Of a DNA stretch of 62,401 nucleotides, positions 45,201 through 56,027 are shown one piece after another. The stretch spans positions 1-62,401 of the forward strand of contig CAMDDJ010000016.1 in the NCBI GenBank assembly GCA_945891385.1, given 5' to 3'. A model generated the notes under the pieces. The model did not search any database. It saw only the letters and a program-made list of their open reading frames with translations, and was not told where the DNA came from. The DNA is from Candidatus Kuenenia stuttgartensis. Lineage in GTDB: Bacteria > Planctomycetota > Planctomycetia > Pirellulales > UBA1268. The position numbers and the translations under genes are program-made. Every line of letters begins with the position of its first letter. The first letter of the stretch is position 1.

Positions 45201-46316
45201 GAATCGCTACCCGCCCCGCTCGTCATCCGCACGCTCGTTCGGGGGAACACCACCTGGCTCGAACTCGCCAACGTGGCTCCGGCTCCGAGCACGGCCTTGC
45301 TGCAGCTCAGCGGGAACCCCGCGGCGGTCATCGATGCGGTCACCGGCACCGCATTCCCCTTTGAAGCCGGCCGCGTCAGGGTTCCGCTCGCCCCCTGGGA
45401 CGTGCGGGCGATCGTCGTCGATGGCGGCGGAGTCGTGAATGGTGTGACGATCGAATACGCCACCGAGCAGGTCGCGGCCACCAGCGCCCGGATCGAGCAA
45501 CTCCGGCAACGATTGGCCGTCTTGCATGCCCCCGAGCCGGTGGACGTCCTCGACAATCCGAGCTTCGAGATCGGACTCGCCCAACCCCCGGCCGGAGCCG
45601 GTCAGCCCGCGGTGACCGGCTGGGAGATTCTCGAACCCCGCCGCGGCTCGCTGCAGATCGTGCCGGGCGTTCCGGCCGCGGCCGACCCCGACGGGCCCAC
45701 GAAGCCCGGCCGCGGCCTTGAATTCTCGTCGATCAACGGTCTCTCGACGCTGCGAAGCAATCCCTTCGCCCCTCCCAAAACCGGCCGCATCGGCGTGGCC
45801 GCCTGGCTGCGGATCAAGCCTGGCGACCAGCAGCCCCCTCTGCGCATCGCCGTCGAGGGCGTGGAGGACAGCCGAGAGTATTACCGCTTTGCAGCGATCG
45901 GCGGCCTCACCGGCGGCCGCCCGCTGACGAGCGAATGGTCGCTGTTCGTGCTCCAAGTCGACGACCTGCCACCCGGCACGGTGGAATCGATGCGGGTGCG
46001 ATTCGACCTGCTCGGCCCCGGCGGCGTGCAGATCGATGACGTCAGGGTCTACGACCTCGCGTTCGACGAGACGGAACGAACCAGCCTCGCTCAGGACATC
46101 GCCCGGATCGACCACCGCTTCAAGCAGGGCGACTTCGGAGCCGCGATCGTGGGACTGTCAGGCCATTGGCCGGCCTTTCTCGAAGCCTTCGTCAGCGATG
46201 ACGCCGTGGCCGCGCGGGCACGGCTGCAGGCGGCCCCGCCCGCCGCCGCCGTGAGCCCACCGGTGCCAGAACGGCGCCAGGGCGCGCTCGACCGGTTCCG
46301 TGGCTGGTGGCAGTAA
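42261..46316 (+). CDS. Very large exported protein with GHL10-like domain
   Basis: 1,351 residues from ATG 42261; a signal peptide covers ~10-34 (VVGVGFVVCIGVATAKA). Residues ~50-390 are beta-rich. About 573-810 resembles family-10-like glycoside hydrolases (GHL10/DUF187): LTHGSAVRHAVETVASQGLAGV, DAALPGLERHL, GGRHYNILDPRVQQAVETI, GIALELPHDGWLHLPG, GWLTWRTGELTAFHARL. C-terminal to it is a carbohydrate-binding-type beta domain (~1095-1260: DNPSFEIGL, WEILEPRRGSLQ, GVAAWLRIKPGD). Probably a secreted polysaccharide-active protein; catalytic residues were not assigned. A perfect 8-bp hairpin follows at 46324. Confidence 0.65.
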   Translation: MRSTSCLPLLLRHAWLVVGVGFVVCIGVATAKADDAVRPVRIRVQWGGGTPRSWTGQISVQDTVPARPAGAIDASADPVTWQTLCREPDAATLAHSTPDGIAIHQHRPVANDGVELTIHDWPRARIRVELGPTELTDAGVAVDVAVVDLLDTPHQQPLGADGNRLTIGPAPSEPLHVTLAAESSTGPPTTVRRPGDILRFRVDPLLPLKPGAGDVELRLRLSAARQDAAIDSQVTKLVPLSRPIGATPVGGRLPTPFAGVDFELSIPTEAGVYEVTLDAVELRGLRWTKPLASRVIQVVAIAAEPPPADATAWEVVYELDPGSPRLHERLRRLPSRGLSAIPLPAMPLPAMPRPSLPLPRLPEVPVPLPDVSSMVPRLTGLLASGHSIVASHPLGPMLRLPPAAEPDRPSWEAIAIASAQEGMPHIIEIDYPTDQRATLALCVLEPDPAGGNVEVRHAGGVAVDDRWPSGTAPQATHRFVFWPTCRTPVIVIANPDTNAPALVSRVRVLAGPRRLEPSQPVKPAGPPPAAGRRLTYAILPEPDLARISGGPRRATGDGRAFSDWLTHGSAVRHAVETVASQGLAGVVATVFADGAAVWPTDLTRGAPRWDAGSDGPLDPVPKDILAVLDQTCRQEGLSLIPALRFDAALPGLERHLAGPDAAGIVCVGSDGKPRHRNGGRHYNILDPRVQQAVETIVSDLAGRLRNSRTVAGIALELPHDGWLHLPGIAWGLDDVTFNRFLTAIGEPAPAATATAERFAERARLVRGPLREEWLTWRTGELTAFHARLAAVVAGPEGRWPLYVMPTTLFTTGDLAHRFGPQPAAVGDRRGDLVREAGLVTSLPDSVAHGGRLVLMSPHAIAEAATLNEKAVFTAANGSLPLAQAALEARERGAAIFVQPRPLDLTSVVPHGPFGSAAAGAPAQVRILPPSSAGDRDLAASLLAADASIVFDMRPALEAPVGRSAARQAVESLPAEPLQLVESLPAPLVIRTLVRGNTTWLELANVAPAPSTALLQLSGNPAAVIDAVTGTAFPFEAGRVRVPLAPWDVRAIVVDGGGVVNGVTIEYATEQVAATSARIEQLRQRLAVLHAPEPVDVLDNPSFEIGLAQPPAGAGQPAVTGWEILEPRRGSLQIVPGVPAAADPDGPTKPGRGLEFSSINGLSTLRSNPFAPPKTGRIGVAAWLRIKPGDQQPPLRIAVEGVEDSREYYRFAAIGGLTGGRPLTSEWSLFVLQVDDLPPGTVESMRVRFDLLGPGGVQIDDVRVYDLAFDETERTSLAQDIARIDHRFKQGDFGAAIVGLSGHWPAFLEAFVSDDAVAARARLQAAPPAAAVSPPVPERRQGALDRFRGWWQ

Positions 46317-46323
46317 ACCGTCC

Positions 46324-46357
46324 ACCGGCCCGTTGACCGAATGAAACGAGGGCCGGT
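46324..46357 (+). terminator. Hairpin after the 1,351-residue gene
   Basis: ACCGGCCC (46324-46331) and GGGCCGGT (46350-46357) form a perfect 8-bp stem with an 18-base loop, 8 bases after the stop codon. No T-tract follows, so a Rho-dependent stop or transcript-end protection is as likely as an intrinsic terminator. Confidence 0.35.
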
Positions 46358-46453
46358 AGAGTCTTGCCGCCGAAGGTCGGGGATCGCAGCCACTCGGTCG
46401 CGGCGTCGCCCTCCCGCTGCCTCCCACTCCCTTTATCAGCTTGCAGGTCGTTC

Positions 46454-46930
46454 ATGCCCGCCTCATCCGCCAGTTCCGCCGCCTCCGCCCCCTCCCGCCT
46501 CGATCGGCTCGTCCGTGTGGGAGAGACGCACGTGGGCCGAGGTGTGTTCGCCCGCCGGCGGCTCAAGGCCGACATCGTCCTCGGAGAGATCCTGGGCGAG
46601 ATCCTCGCCGACCATCCCGAGGATTCCAGCTACGTGATGGAATTGCCCAGCTGCAAACTGCTGGAACCGGCCGCTCCGCTGCGGTTTCTCAACCACAGTT
46701 GCGACCCGAACTGCGAGATTTTCTACTGGGAGGCTGAGCCCGGGACCGTGCAGGAAGATCGTTTGTGGCTGCAAACGATCCGTCCGATCGAGCCGGGAGA
46801 GGAACTCCTGATCGATTATTCATGGCCGGCCGACGCGGCGATCCCCTGCCGCTGCGGCGCGACCGGCTGCCGAGGATGGATTTGCGATCCGGCCGAACTG
46901 CATCTGGTCGAGAACCAGGCGGACGAGTAA
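46454..46930 (+). CDS. SET-domain protein-lysine methyltransferase
   Basis: 158 residues from ATG 46454. SET signature: ETHVGRGVFARRRLKADIVLGE, FLNHSCDPNCEI (Asn80-His81-Ser82-Cys83, the NHSC motif), EELLIDYSW (Asp121-Tyr122) and a post-SET-like PCRCGATGCRG (Cys ligands for Zn). No signal peptide or pre-SET. Such compact SET proteins in bacteria are thought to modify a ribosomal or DNA-associated protein; target unknown. Its 3' end overlaps the next gene's likely start by 55 bp. Confidence 0.88.
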   Translation: MPASSASSAASAPSRLDRLVRVGETHVGRGVFARRRLKADIVLGEILGEILADHPEDSSYVMELPSCKLLEPAAPLRFLNHSCDPNCEIFYWEAEPGTVQEDRLWLQTIRPIEPGEELLIDYSWPADAAIPCRCGATGCRGWICDPAELHLVENQADE

Positions 46931-49359
46931 TCGACCCGCATCGACACTCCAGCCCTCGTCGAGCCAGCGGCCTTCGAAGCGGTCCCTGGGAAACCCCGAC
47001 CTGGACGCTCGCTGGCTGGGCGGCCGTGGTGCTCTGCACGCTCGCTGCCGGCGTGGGGCTGACCCGGTTGCGGATCGACGACGACCTGCGGTCGCTCATC
47101 CGCGACGGGAGCAGCGACTTCGCGGTCATGGACGAAGTGGCCACCATTTTCGGCCCGACCGACCGGGAGTGCCTCGTGCGGGCGACGGCCCGTCGAGGCG
47201 ACATCTTTGCCGCCGGTCCGCTCGAAGCCCTGGCATCGCTCACGGAACGGCTCCGTGGCGTCGAAGGGGTGGCCAGCGTGCGGTCGATCTTCGACGTCCG
47301 TCGTCAGGGGGCGATCGGGGCCGTCCTGCCAGTGATCCCGCGAACCACCGAACCGCTCGACGAGGACCGCCGGGCGGAGGCTCGGGAGCGTGCCACACGG
47401 CATCCCCTCGTGGCCGGCCAACTGCTGTCGAACGATGCCTCCTCCTCGCTGTTGCTCGTGCGGCTGGATGAGGCCTGCGATCGCGGGACCATGCTCGGTG
47501 AGGCGGTTGGGCGGATCGAGGCCGTACTCGCCGCGGCGAGCGGAGGACCGCTGGCCCTGGAACTCACCGGCGTGCCCGCCCTGCGCGAACAGGCCACGCG
47601 GGCCCTGCGGCGCGACATGCTGATCTTCAACTCGCTCGGCCTCTCCCTCGCTGTGATCCTTTCAGCCACCGTGGCCCGCAGCCTGCGGAGCACGGTCGTG
47701 GCGTGCGTGCCGCCCTTCATCGGTGCGGTCTGGGCGATGGGCGTGCTCGGACTGTGCGGGGCGCCCGTGAACATCCTGACGAGCGTGGTGCCCTCGCTCG
47801 CGCTCGTGGTGGGCACCTGCGACTCGATCCATTTCATCGAGGACCTCCGCCGCAGCGCCCGCCGGGGTATCCACCCGGTGGCGGCCTCCGGCGGGGCCAT
47901 TCAACGGATCGGCACCGCCTGCGGCCTCACGAGCATCGTAACTGCCATCGGCTTCGCCTCCCTGACGGTGGCGCGGATCGACGCCGTCCGCACCTTCGGG
48001 ATGGCCGCGGCTGTCGGAGCGTTGGCGAGCTTCGCTGCCGTGACGGTCCTCACGCCCCTGCTGGCTTCGCTCCCCTTTCTCTCGGGCGTGGCGCTCGGCC
48101 GCTCGTCCCGGCGCGCCGGCTGGCTCGCGAACCTGCTCGCGGCCTTCTCGGTCCGCCGTGCCCGGTCGCTCGCGGCCGTCGCCTTCCTCGCGACGGCCGG
48201 CCTAGGACTGTTCGGCGGCCAGCTCGATGCCGATAGTCGCGTGGTCGACTCGTTGCCCCGCGCCGCCCCGGCCTCGCGGGCACTGGCGCATGTCGATCGT
48301 GAGTTCGGCGGGGTGCTGGGCATCGACGTGGTCGTAGGCTGGCCCGAAGGCGTCGACTGGCGATCGGCCGAGGTACTCGAGGCCCTGAAGGAGGCGGCGG
48401 CCGTGCTCGAGTCGGAGGCTCGGATCTCCGCCCCGGTGTCGCTGGCCGACGTCTCCGCGCCGCTCTCGCCCCGTGCCCGCGGCCGGCTCGACGCCGAGCA
48501 GTTCACCGACCTCGTCTCAGCCGAGCAGCGGCTGGCGATCGTGCGGGCTCGCGTCTCCGATCTCGGTTCCCGGACGCTCGAAGGGGTCTACGGTCGGGTC
48601 GACGCCCGGCTGGCCGAACTGGCCGAGGCGCGTCCCGGCTGGCGGTTCCAACTGGCGGGCATGTCGGTGGTGTCGGCTCGCAACATCCGCCAACTGGTCC
48701 GCGATCTCAACTCGAGCCTGCTCCTCGAGGTGGTCGTCATCGGCTGCATCCTCGCAGTCGCATTCCGTTCGCCGCTGGCCGGGATCGTGAGCCTCGTGCC
48801 CAACGTTTTTCCGCTGACCGTGATCGCGGCGGTGCTCGTGGGCACGGGCCGCGGGCTCGACCCGGCCAGCGTGATCGTGTTCAACGTCTGCCTAGGCTTG
48901 GCGGTCGATGACACGGTCCACGTGCTCTCGGCGCTCATGCGTCACCGCCGCCCGGGCATCTCGATGGCGATGGCGGTTCGCCGCGCGGTGACGGAGACGG
49001 GCAACGCCGTGGTGATCGGCGGAGTCGTGCTCACGGTCGGATTCGCGGCGGTGATGGCAAGCACGGTGCCGACCCTGGCCGGATTCGGCGTGTTGGCCTG
49101 CGCCGCCGTCGCCGCAGCCACGGTTGCCGAACTCGTCTTTCTCCCCGCCCTGGTCGTGGTCGTCGACCAGCTTGTGAAGGCCTGGTGGCCCGGCATCCCT
49201 GACCGCATCTTCGGTCGGCAGCGGGAGCCGGACATGATTCAGGGAATCACCGCAGCCAGTTCCGCCACCGCCTCGACCGCCGCCACGATCTGCTCCTCCG
49301 AATGCTCGCTCGTCACGAAGAACCGCACGCGGGCGGCCGACTCTCGGACCGCCGGGTAG
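46876..49359 (+). CDS. MMPL/RND-family transporter
   Basis: 827 residues from ATG 46876 (other in-frame starts exist upstream at 46765). Twelve transmembrane helices in two halves. Soluble loop 1 contains LRIDDDLRSLIRDGSSDFAVMDEV. Helix 4-type motif in the first half reads SLALVVGTCDSIHFIEDLRR; the second half reads LGLAVDDTVHVLSALMRHR, keeping the Asp-Asp proton-relay seen in MMPL proteins. The last ~40 residues (ITAASSATASTAAT...) lie antisense to the oxoamine synthase and look like random read-through: the genes converge with a 121-bp overlap. Substrate probably a lipid or hopanoid-like molecule (inference). Confidence 0.85.
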   Translation: MDLRSGRTASGREPGGRVIDPHRHSSPRRASGLRSGPWETPTWTLAGWAAVVLCTLAAGVGLTRLRIDDDLRSLIRDGSSDFAVMDEVATIFGPTDRECLVRATARRGDIFAAGPLEALASLTERLRGVEGVASVRSIFDVRRQGAIGAVLPVIPRTTEPLDEDRRAEARERATRHPLVAGQLLSNDASSSLLLVRLDEACDRGTMLGEAVGRIEAVLAAASGGPLALELTGVPALREQATRALRRDMLIFNSLGLSLAVILSATVARSLRSTVVACVPPFIGAVWAMGVLGLCGAPVNILTSVVPSLALVVGTCDSIHFIEDLRRSARRGIHPVAASGGAIQRIGTACGLTSIVTAIGFASLTVARIDAVRTFGMAAAVGALASFAAVTVLTPLLASLPFLSGVALGRSSRRAGWLANLLAAFSVRRARSLAAVAFLATAGLGLFGGQLDADSRVVDSLPRAAPASRALAHVDREFGGVLGIDVVVGWPEGVDWRSAEVLEALKEAAAVLESEARISAPVSLADVSAPLSPRARGRLDAEQFTDLVSAEQRLAIVRARVSDLGSRTLEGVYGRVDARLAELAEARPGWRFQLAGMSVVSARNIRQLVRDLNSSLLLEVVVIGCILAVAFRSPLAGIVSLVPNVFPLTVIAAVLVGTGRGLDPASVIVFNVCLGLAVDDTVHVLSALMRHRRPGISMAMAVRRAVTETGNAVVIGGVVLTVGFAAVMASTVPTLAGFGVLACAAVAAATVAELVFLPALVVVVDQLVKAWWPGIPDRIFGRQREPDMIQGITAASSATASTAATICSSECSLVTKNRTRAADSRTAG

Positions 49360-50867
49360 AGAATCGGTCGGGCGTTGATGCCCCGCTCGAGTAACTGCTG
49401 CGACGCGGCCAATGCCCGCTGCGAGCTGCCCAGAATCACCGGGATCACCGGCGTGTCTCCGCTGGCGCCGGTGTCGAGCCCGACATCGTCGGCAAGTTTG
49501 AGAAACAGGCTCGAACGCTCCCGGAGCCGCTCGATCCGCCAGGGCTCCCTCCGGAGCACCCGCACCGCCTCGAGGGCCGCCGCCGCGTTCGGAGGTGAGC
49601 AGGCGGTCGAAAACACGAAGGCTGGTGTCGTGAGGCCGAGGTAGTCGACCAGGCGACGGCTGCCGGCCAGATACCCGCCTCCAGACCCGAGTGCCTTGCT
49701 GATCGTGCCCATCCAGAGATCGCCGTCGGCCGGATCCACGTCGAAGTGCTCGCAAATGCCCCGTCCGCGCCGGCCCATCGTGCCGATCGAGTGGGCTTCA
49801 TCCACATAGAGCAGGGCATCGTGCCGCTTCTTGATCTCGATGAACCGGGGCAGGTCGGGGTAGTCCCCGTCCATGCTGTAAACGCCCTCGATCGCCACCA
49901 CGACCCGGCGGTACCGCCCGCGGATGTCCCGCAGCAGCGCGTCGAGTTGCTCGTGGTCGTTGTGGCGGAAGCTGCGGGTGGCCGCCTCGGAGGCGGCGGC
50001 GCCCCGGAGGATGCTGTTGTGCGCCAGTTCGTCGTGGAGGATCAGGTCCTGCGAGCCGAACAGATGGGCGAACACCGAGGCGTTGGTACCGTAGCCGCAG
50101 GGGAAGACAGTCGCCCGCTCCGTGCCGATGAAGGCGGCCAACTCGGCATCGAGTTCGTCGAGCAGCGTGTTGTTGCCGCCCACCATCCGGCTGGCGGAGG
50201 CGCCGCAACCAAAGCGGTCGATCGCCTCCTTGGCGGCCCGGACCACGTCGGGATGGGAGCCGAGTCCGAGGTAATCGAAGCTCGTGAACGAGATGACGTC
50301 CCGGCCGCCGATCCGCGCCGTCCGGCCGGCAACGGCCTCGTTGGCCAGCCGGAACGGATTCTTGAGGCCGGCCGCCTCGAGATCGGCCAGCCGCTGCTCC
50401 AGCGCCGCGCACTCGGGGAAGGGATCGGGCCGCAGGTCGCCCCGTGGCTCGGGGGACCGCGGCGACGTGCGTACGGCGGCAGGCTCTCCGCGGACCGCGG
50501 AACTCGGCACCGACTCGGACGGTTTGAGCCGATCGGCCGCGTCGAACATCCGCTCCGCGACGCAATCGACCAGATCGCCGCAGGTCTGCAGGCCCGCCAG
50601 CCACTGATCGTGAAACCGCATGCCATATCGGCCCTCGATTCGGGCCACGGCGTCAGCCAGCCGCACCTCGTCGATGCCGCAGGCGGCGAGTTCCATCGCG
50701 GCCGTGAGCGGCCGCCGGGCCTGCTGTGGCAGGACCCGCTCCAATTCCGCGAGCACCACCCGGCCAATCGACGCCCGGGTGTGGGCGCCGGGAAGGCCCC
50801 GCTCATCCGTGTCCACCAACTCGGTGTCGTGGCCAAGGTCACGACCATGAAGCCATACTCGAATCAT
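49239..50867 (-). CDS. Alpha-oxoamine synthase (KBL/AONS/SPT type) with degenerate ACP-like N-terminus
   Basis: 542 residues from ATG 50867. Residues ~170-542 are a PLP fold-I acyl-CoA:amino-acid condensing enzyme: FTSFDYLGLGSHPDV, GCGASASRMVGGNNTLLDEL, FIGTERATVFPCGYGTN, LHDELAHNSILRGA, DEAHSIGTMGRRGRG and the PLP lysine in GTISKALGSGGGY (Lys391). Relatives make 8-amino-7-oxononanoate, ketodihydrosphingosine, 5-aminolevulinate or 2-amino-3-ketobutyrate. Residues ~40-110 resemble an acyl carrier protein (GIDEVRLADAVARIEGRYGMRF, TCGDLVDCV), but the phosphopantetheine Ser is replaced: DSL reads DEV. A TATAGT -10-like box is at 50912-50917 on this strand. Confidence 0.85.
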   Translation of the reverse strand: MIRVWLHGRDLGHDTELVDTDERGLPGAHTRASIGRVVLAELERVLPQQARRPLTAAMELAACGIDEVRLADAVARIEGRYGMRFHDQWLAGLQTCGDLVDCVAERMFDAADRLKPSESVPSSAVRGEPAAVRTSPRSPEPRGDLRPDPFPECAALEQRLADLEAAGLKNPFRLANEAVAGRTARIGGRDVISFTSFDYLGLGSHPDVVRAAKEAIDRFGCGASASRMVGGNNTLLDELDAELAAFIGTERATVFPCGYGTNASVFAHLFGSQDLILHDELAHNSILRGAAASEAATRSFRHNDHEQLDALLRDIRGRYRRVVVAIEGVYSMDGDYPDLPRFIEIKKRHDALLYVDEAHSIGTMGRRGRGICEHFDVDPADGDLWMGTISKALGSGGGYLAGSRRLVDYLGLTTPAFVFSTACSPPNAAAALEAVRVLRREPWRIERLRERSSLFLKLADDVGLDTGASGDTPVIPVILGSSQRALAASQQLLERGINARPILYPAVRESAARVRFFVTSEHSEEQIVAAVEAVAELAAVIP

Positions 50868-51068
50868 GTCCGCCTCGTCTCCTCCGTGCGCTGGCTCGAT
50901 GGCCAGATCGCACTATACGGAAACGAGCCAAATCCAACCTGTCCTGCCCAACGGCCGCACGGCCAGCCAGGCAGACACACACCGGAGATTTCCCGTGCGA
51001 AACCGCGGTTTGGCAGACCGTAGCGAACACGCTCACCCGCAGGATGATGCCGGTCGAAGCGATCGGGG

Positions 51069-53795
<2,727 letters not shown>

Positions 53796-54048
53796 GGTCA
53801 AAATCAGGGTGACGAAGGCGGGGAACGTAGGAAACCGTCGGGCAATTCCGCCTCGTGAGGGCGGTCGGGACGGTAGCCTAACGGAACTCGTTGCGGCCGA
53901 TAAGCAGGGTCCGCCAGCCCCCGAAGCTGCGGGCATCAGGCCAGCCGCGCGGTTCCTCCTGTTCCGAATTTCGGTAACTCTGGCGGGTTACGCTGGTTTT
54001 TCCGCGAGGGCTGGCGGCTCCCTCACAGAGAAAACACGAAAAACCAGT
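53796..54048. other. Aconitase upstream gap
   Basis: No gene is supported here. The acnA promoter should lie in 53796-53950 on the minus strand, but no clear -35/-10 pair was seen. A frame running from 53683 to 54177 on the plus strand has no protein-like character. Confidence 0.5.
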
Positions 54049-54078
54049 TCGACAAACCGGCCAAACATCGTGTATAGT
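54049..54078 (+). promoter_or_regulatory. Promoter of candidate small RNA
   Basis: A -35-like TCGACA (54049-54054) and a -10 TATAGT (54073-54078) are separated by 18 bp, with TG directly before the -10. It points away from acnA and is 146 bp upstream of the intrinsic terminator ending at 54224, with no open frame of note between. Confidence 0.5.
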
Positions 54079-54084
54079 TTGTCT

Positions 54085-54224
54085 GTCGAGCAGGGAGATA
54101 CCTGCCCACGACGCCTCACCGAACAACAGGATCTCTTCAGCGGCTGTTCCCCCCCCCCAAGACCCACACTTCGATAGCCGCTACCGGACCCGTGGTTTCC
54201 CCAACCACGGGTCCTTTTCTTTTT
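54085..54224 (+). ncRNA. Candidate small RNA of about 140 nt
   Basis: Predicted from a promoter at 54049-54078 and a strong terminator at 54186-54224, with a start near 54085. The region contains a 10-base C-run (~54149-54158). It does not resemble SRP RNA, 6S RNA, RNase P RNA or tmRNA by inspection. The only frame through it would encode a short Pro/Ser-rich peptide and looks accidental. Both the 5' start and any function are inferred. Confidence 0.4.
54186..54224 (+). terminator. Rho-independent terminator
   Basis: GGACCCGTGGTT (54186-54197) pairs perfectly with AACCACGGGTCC (54203-54214) around a TCCCC loop, followed by TTTTCTTTTT (54215-54224). It is one of only two strong intrinsic terminators seen in the window. 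No protein gene ends before it in this direction. Confidence 0.88.
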
Positions 54225-54279
54225 GCGTCTGGCCCGATGGCTACGTTCGCGGCTAGGGCGAAATCGGGTTGCATGAAGC

Positions 54280-54383
54280 ACCGGCTCGGGGTCGGCAAAA
54301 GTCGGTCGGAGGAACGACTCCTCCGGATCGTCGCGGGCGAGGATACGCCCCATGCTCCTCGAGCGTTCGCCGACCCCTCGCCT
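54280..54383. repeat. Dispersed intergenic repeat, copy 2
   Basis: Second copy of the repeat at 1740-1823, with the same blocks in the same order (CACCGGCTCGGG, then GCGGGCGAGGATACGCCCC, ATGCTCC, CGAGCGTTCGCCGA, CCCCTCGCCT). It carries an extra segment with a perfect 7-bp stem, CGGAGGA-ACGAC-TCCTCCG (about 54307-54325). It lies between the small RNA terminator and the metallophosphatase gene end. Confidence 0.6.
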
Positions 54384-54431
54384 CCTCTCCCCGTCTTCCC
54401 AATCGTCGCTTCAGCAATCTCAGCTTCCCGC

Positions 54432-56027
54432 CTAGCCGATCGTGCCGCGGTCGAGCAGGCCGGAGATCAGGGCCCCGCGGGTGTCGATCGGCGAGGTGGT
54501 TCGCTTGGCAGCCGGTGCCGCGAGGATCTCGCGGGTCTTCATCAGCCGGCGGCCACCCGATTGGGCATCGTAGCTGTTGAAGGCGAGCGTGAGCCGACGG
54601 TCGGCCGACAATTCCACTCCGTCCCGGGCGATCCGCGTCACATGGCCCCGGCCGTCGCGGGTCACCTCGAAGGGCCAGAGCGTGCGGTCGGAGTCGCGAA
54701 TCCCCGCGTCCTCGGCCAGCACGATCGCGAGTTCTGCGGCGGAAACCTCCGCGGTCACGAGCATGTTCTCGTAGGGAATGATTCGCCAGCAGTCGGCGAC
54801 GGTGAGCTTCCCCGGCTCGATGTCGCCCGATCCGAAGGTGCCATGGAGCACACCGTCGACCCGGGTGCCCTGCCGCTCAAGCGCCGCCGCCGCAGACTCG
54901 CAGATCAGCGTCGCGACGCCGCTGCCTCGGCCCGTCCCGGAGATCCGCCGTGAGACCGTAGCCACCTCACGGGCGAGCTCGGCGTCGGAGGCGGCCAGAT
55001 CAGGCTGAGCGAGCTGCATCACCAGCGGATCGAGCGGAAATCGGTCGTCCATCAAGAGCGTGAAGGCCTTGCGATCGACCAGCCTTCGGGTGGCGAGATC
55101 GAAGGTGAGGTCGATCCGGCCGCAGTGGATGCCGTAGTAGCTCGCCTGCGAGCAGAGCACGTCGTGAAGCATCCATGAGGGTTGATTCTGGTGGGAGTGG
55201 CCGGCGAGATAGACGTCGACGCCCTTCAGATCGCGCAGGATGGTGCGGACCGGATTGGCGTAGTCGTCGTTGAATCGCCAGCCCATGTGGCCGCAGACCA
55301 CGACGGCATCGACCCGCTCACCCCGGACCTCCGCCACAGCTCGGGCGAGCGCCTCGGCCGGATCCAGCGGGGCCATGCCCCCGAGTGTCTCCGGCGCGAG
55401 CCAGAACGGCAGCCCGGGCGTGATCAGCCCGATCAAACCGATCCGAAAGCCGCCGACCTCCCGCACCGTCCAGGGCTTGACCCTACCCCACGATCCGGCG
55501 AAATCCCCCGCCCGACTGCCACCCCGCTCGAGGTTGGCGGTGAGGACCGGGCATGCGGAGTCGGCCAGAAGGGCTTCCGTCGCCTCTGGCCCCCAATCGA
55601 AGTCGTGGTTGCCGAGCGTCCAGGCGTCGTAGCCCAGCCGGTTGAAGAGATCGATCAAAAGCCGCCCGCCGCGGTGGAGGCTGACGGCCGTTCCCTGCAC
55701 GACGTCGCCCACATCGACCGTGAGCGACCAGGGACATTCCTGCCGCCAGCGGCGGAGGCAGGTTGCCACTCGGGCGAATCCACCCACATCGTCGAGCCCT
55801 TCGTAGGTGCTCGACGGCAAGATCCGGCCGTGGAGATCGGTCGTGTGGAAGATCGAAACCGTGCGGGCCCTGCCAAGCGGATCGGCGGCCTCGGCGCTCC
55901 GCGCCGGAAACGCAGTGAGCTCGCACCCGGCCGCTGCGCCAGCCAGGCCAGCGGCCTTGAGAAACCGGCGCCGCGACCGACGAACCACGCGGCGGTCACC
56001 GGGACTGGACGAGGCTGGAAGCGGCAT
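54432..56027 (-). CDS. TAT-exported 5'-nucleotidase / metallophosphatase
   Basis: 531 residues from ATG 56027 (an in-frame Met at 56069 is less likely). A twin-arginine signal (RRSRRRFLKAAGLAGAAAG) directs export. Metallophosphatase motifs: HTTDLHGRILPS (D-x-H), VDVGDVVQG (GD-type), TLGNHDFDWG (GNHD), VVVCGHMGW (H) and LAGHSHQNQPS (GHxH). A C-terminal 5'-nucleotidase-like domain has YENMLVTAEVSAAELA, as in UshA/SoxB-like enzymes. It likely hydrolyses nucleotides or sugar-nucleotides outside the cytoplasm. Its first 32 bases overlap the 3' end of the giant surface-protein gene on the same strand. Confidence 0.9.
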   Translation of the reverse strand: MPLPASSSPGDRRVVRRSRRRFLKAAGLAGAAAGCELTAFPARSAEAADPLGRARTVSIFHTTDLHGRILPSSTYEGLDDVGGFARVATCLRRWRQECPWSLTVDVGDVVQGTAVSLHRGGRLLIDLFNRLGYDAWTLGNHDFDWGPEATEALLADSACPVLTANLERGGSRAGDFAGSWGRVKPWTVREVGGFRIGLIGLITPGLPFWLAPETLGGMAPLDPAEALARAVAEVRGERVDAVVVCGHMGWRFNDDYANPVRTILRDLKGVDVYLAGHSHQNQPSWMLHDVLCSQASYYGIHCGRIDLTFDLATRRLVDRKAFTLLMDDRFPLDPLVMQLAQPDLAASDAELAREVATVSRRISGTGRGSGVATLICESAAAALERQGTRVDGVLHGTFGSGDIEPGKLTVADCWRIIPYENMLVTAEVSAAELAIVLAEDAGIRDSDRTLWPFEVTRDGRGHVTRIARDGVELSADRRLTLAFNSYDAQSGGRRLMKTREILAAPAAKRTTSPIDTRGALISGLLDRGTIG

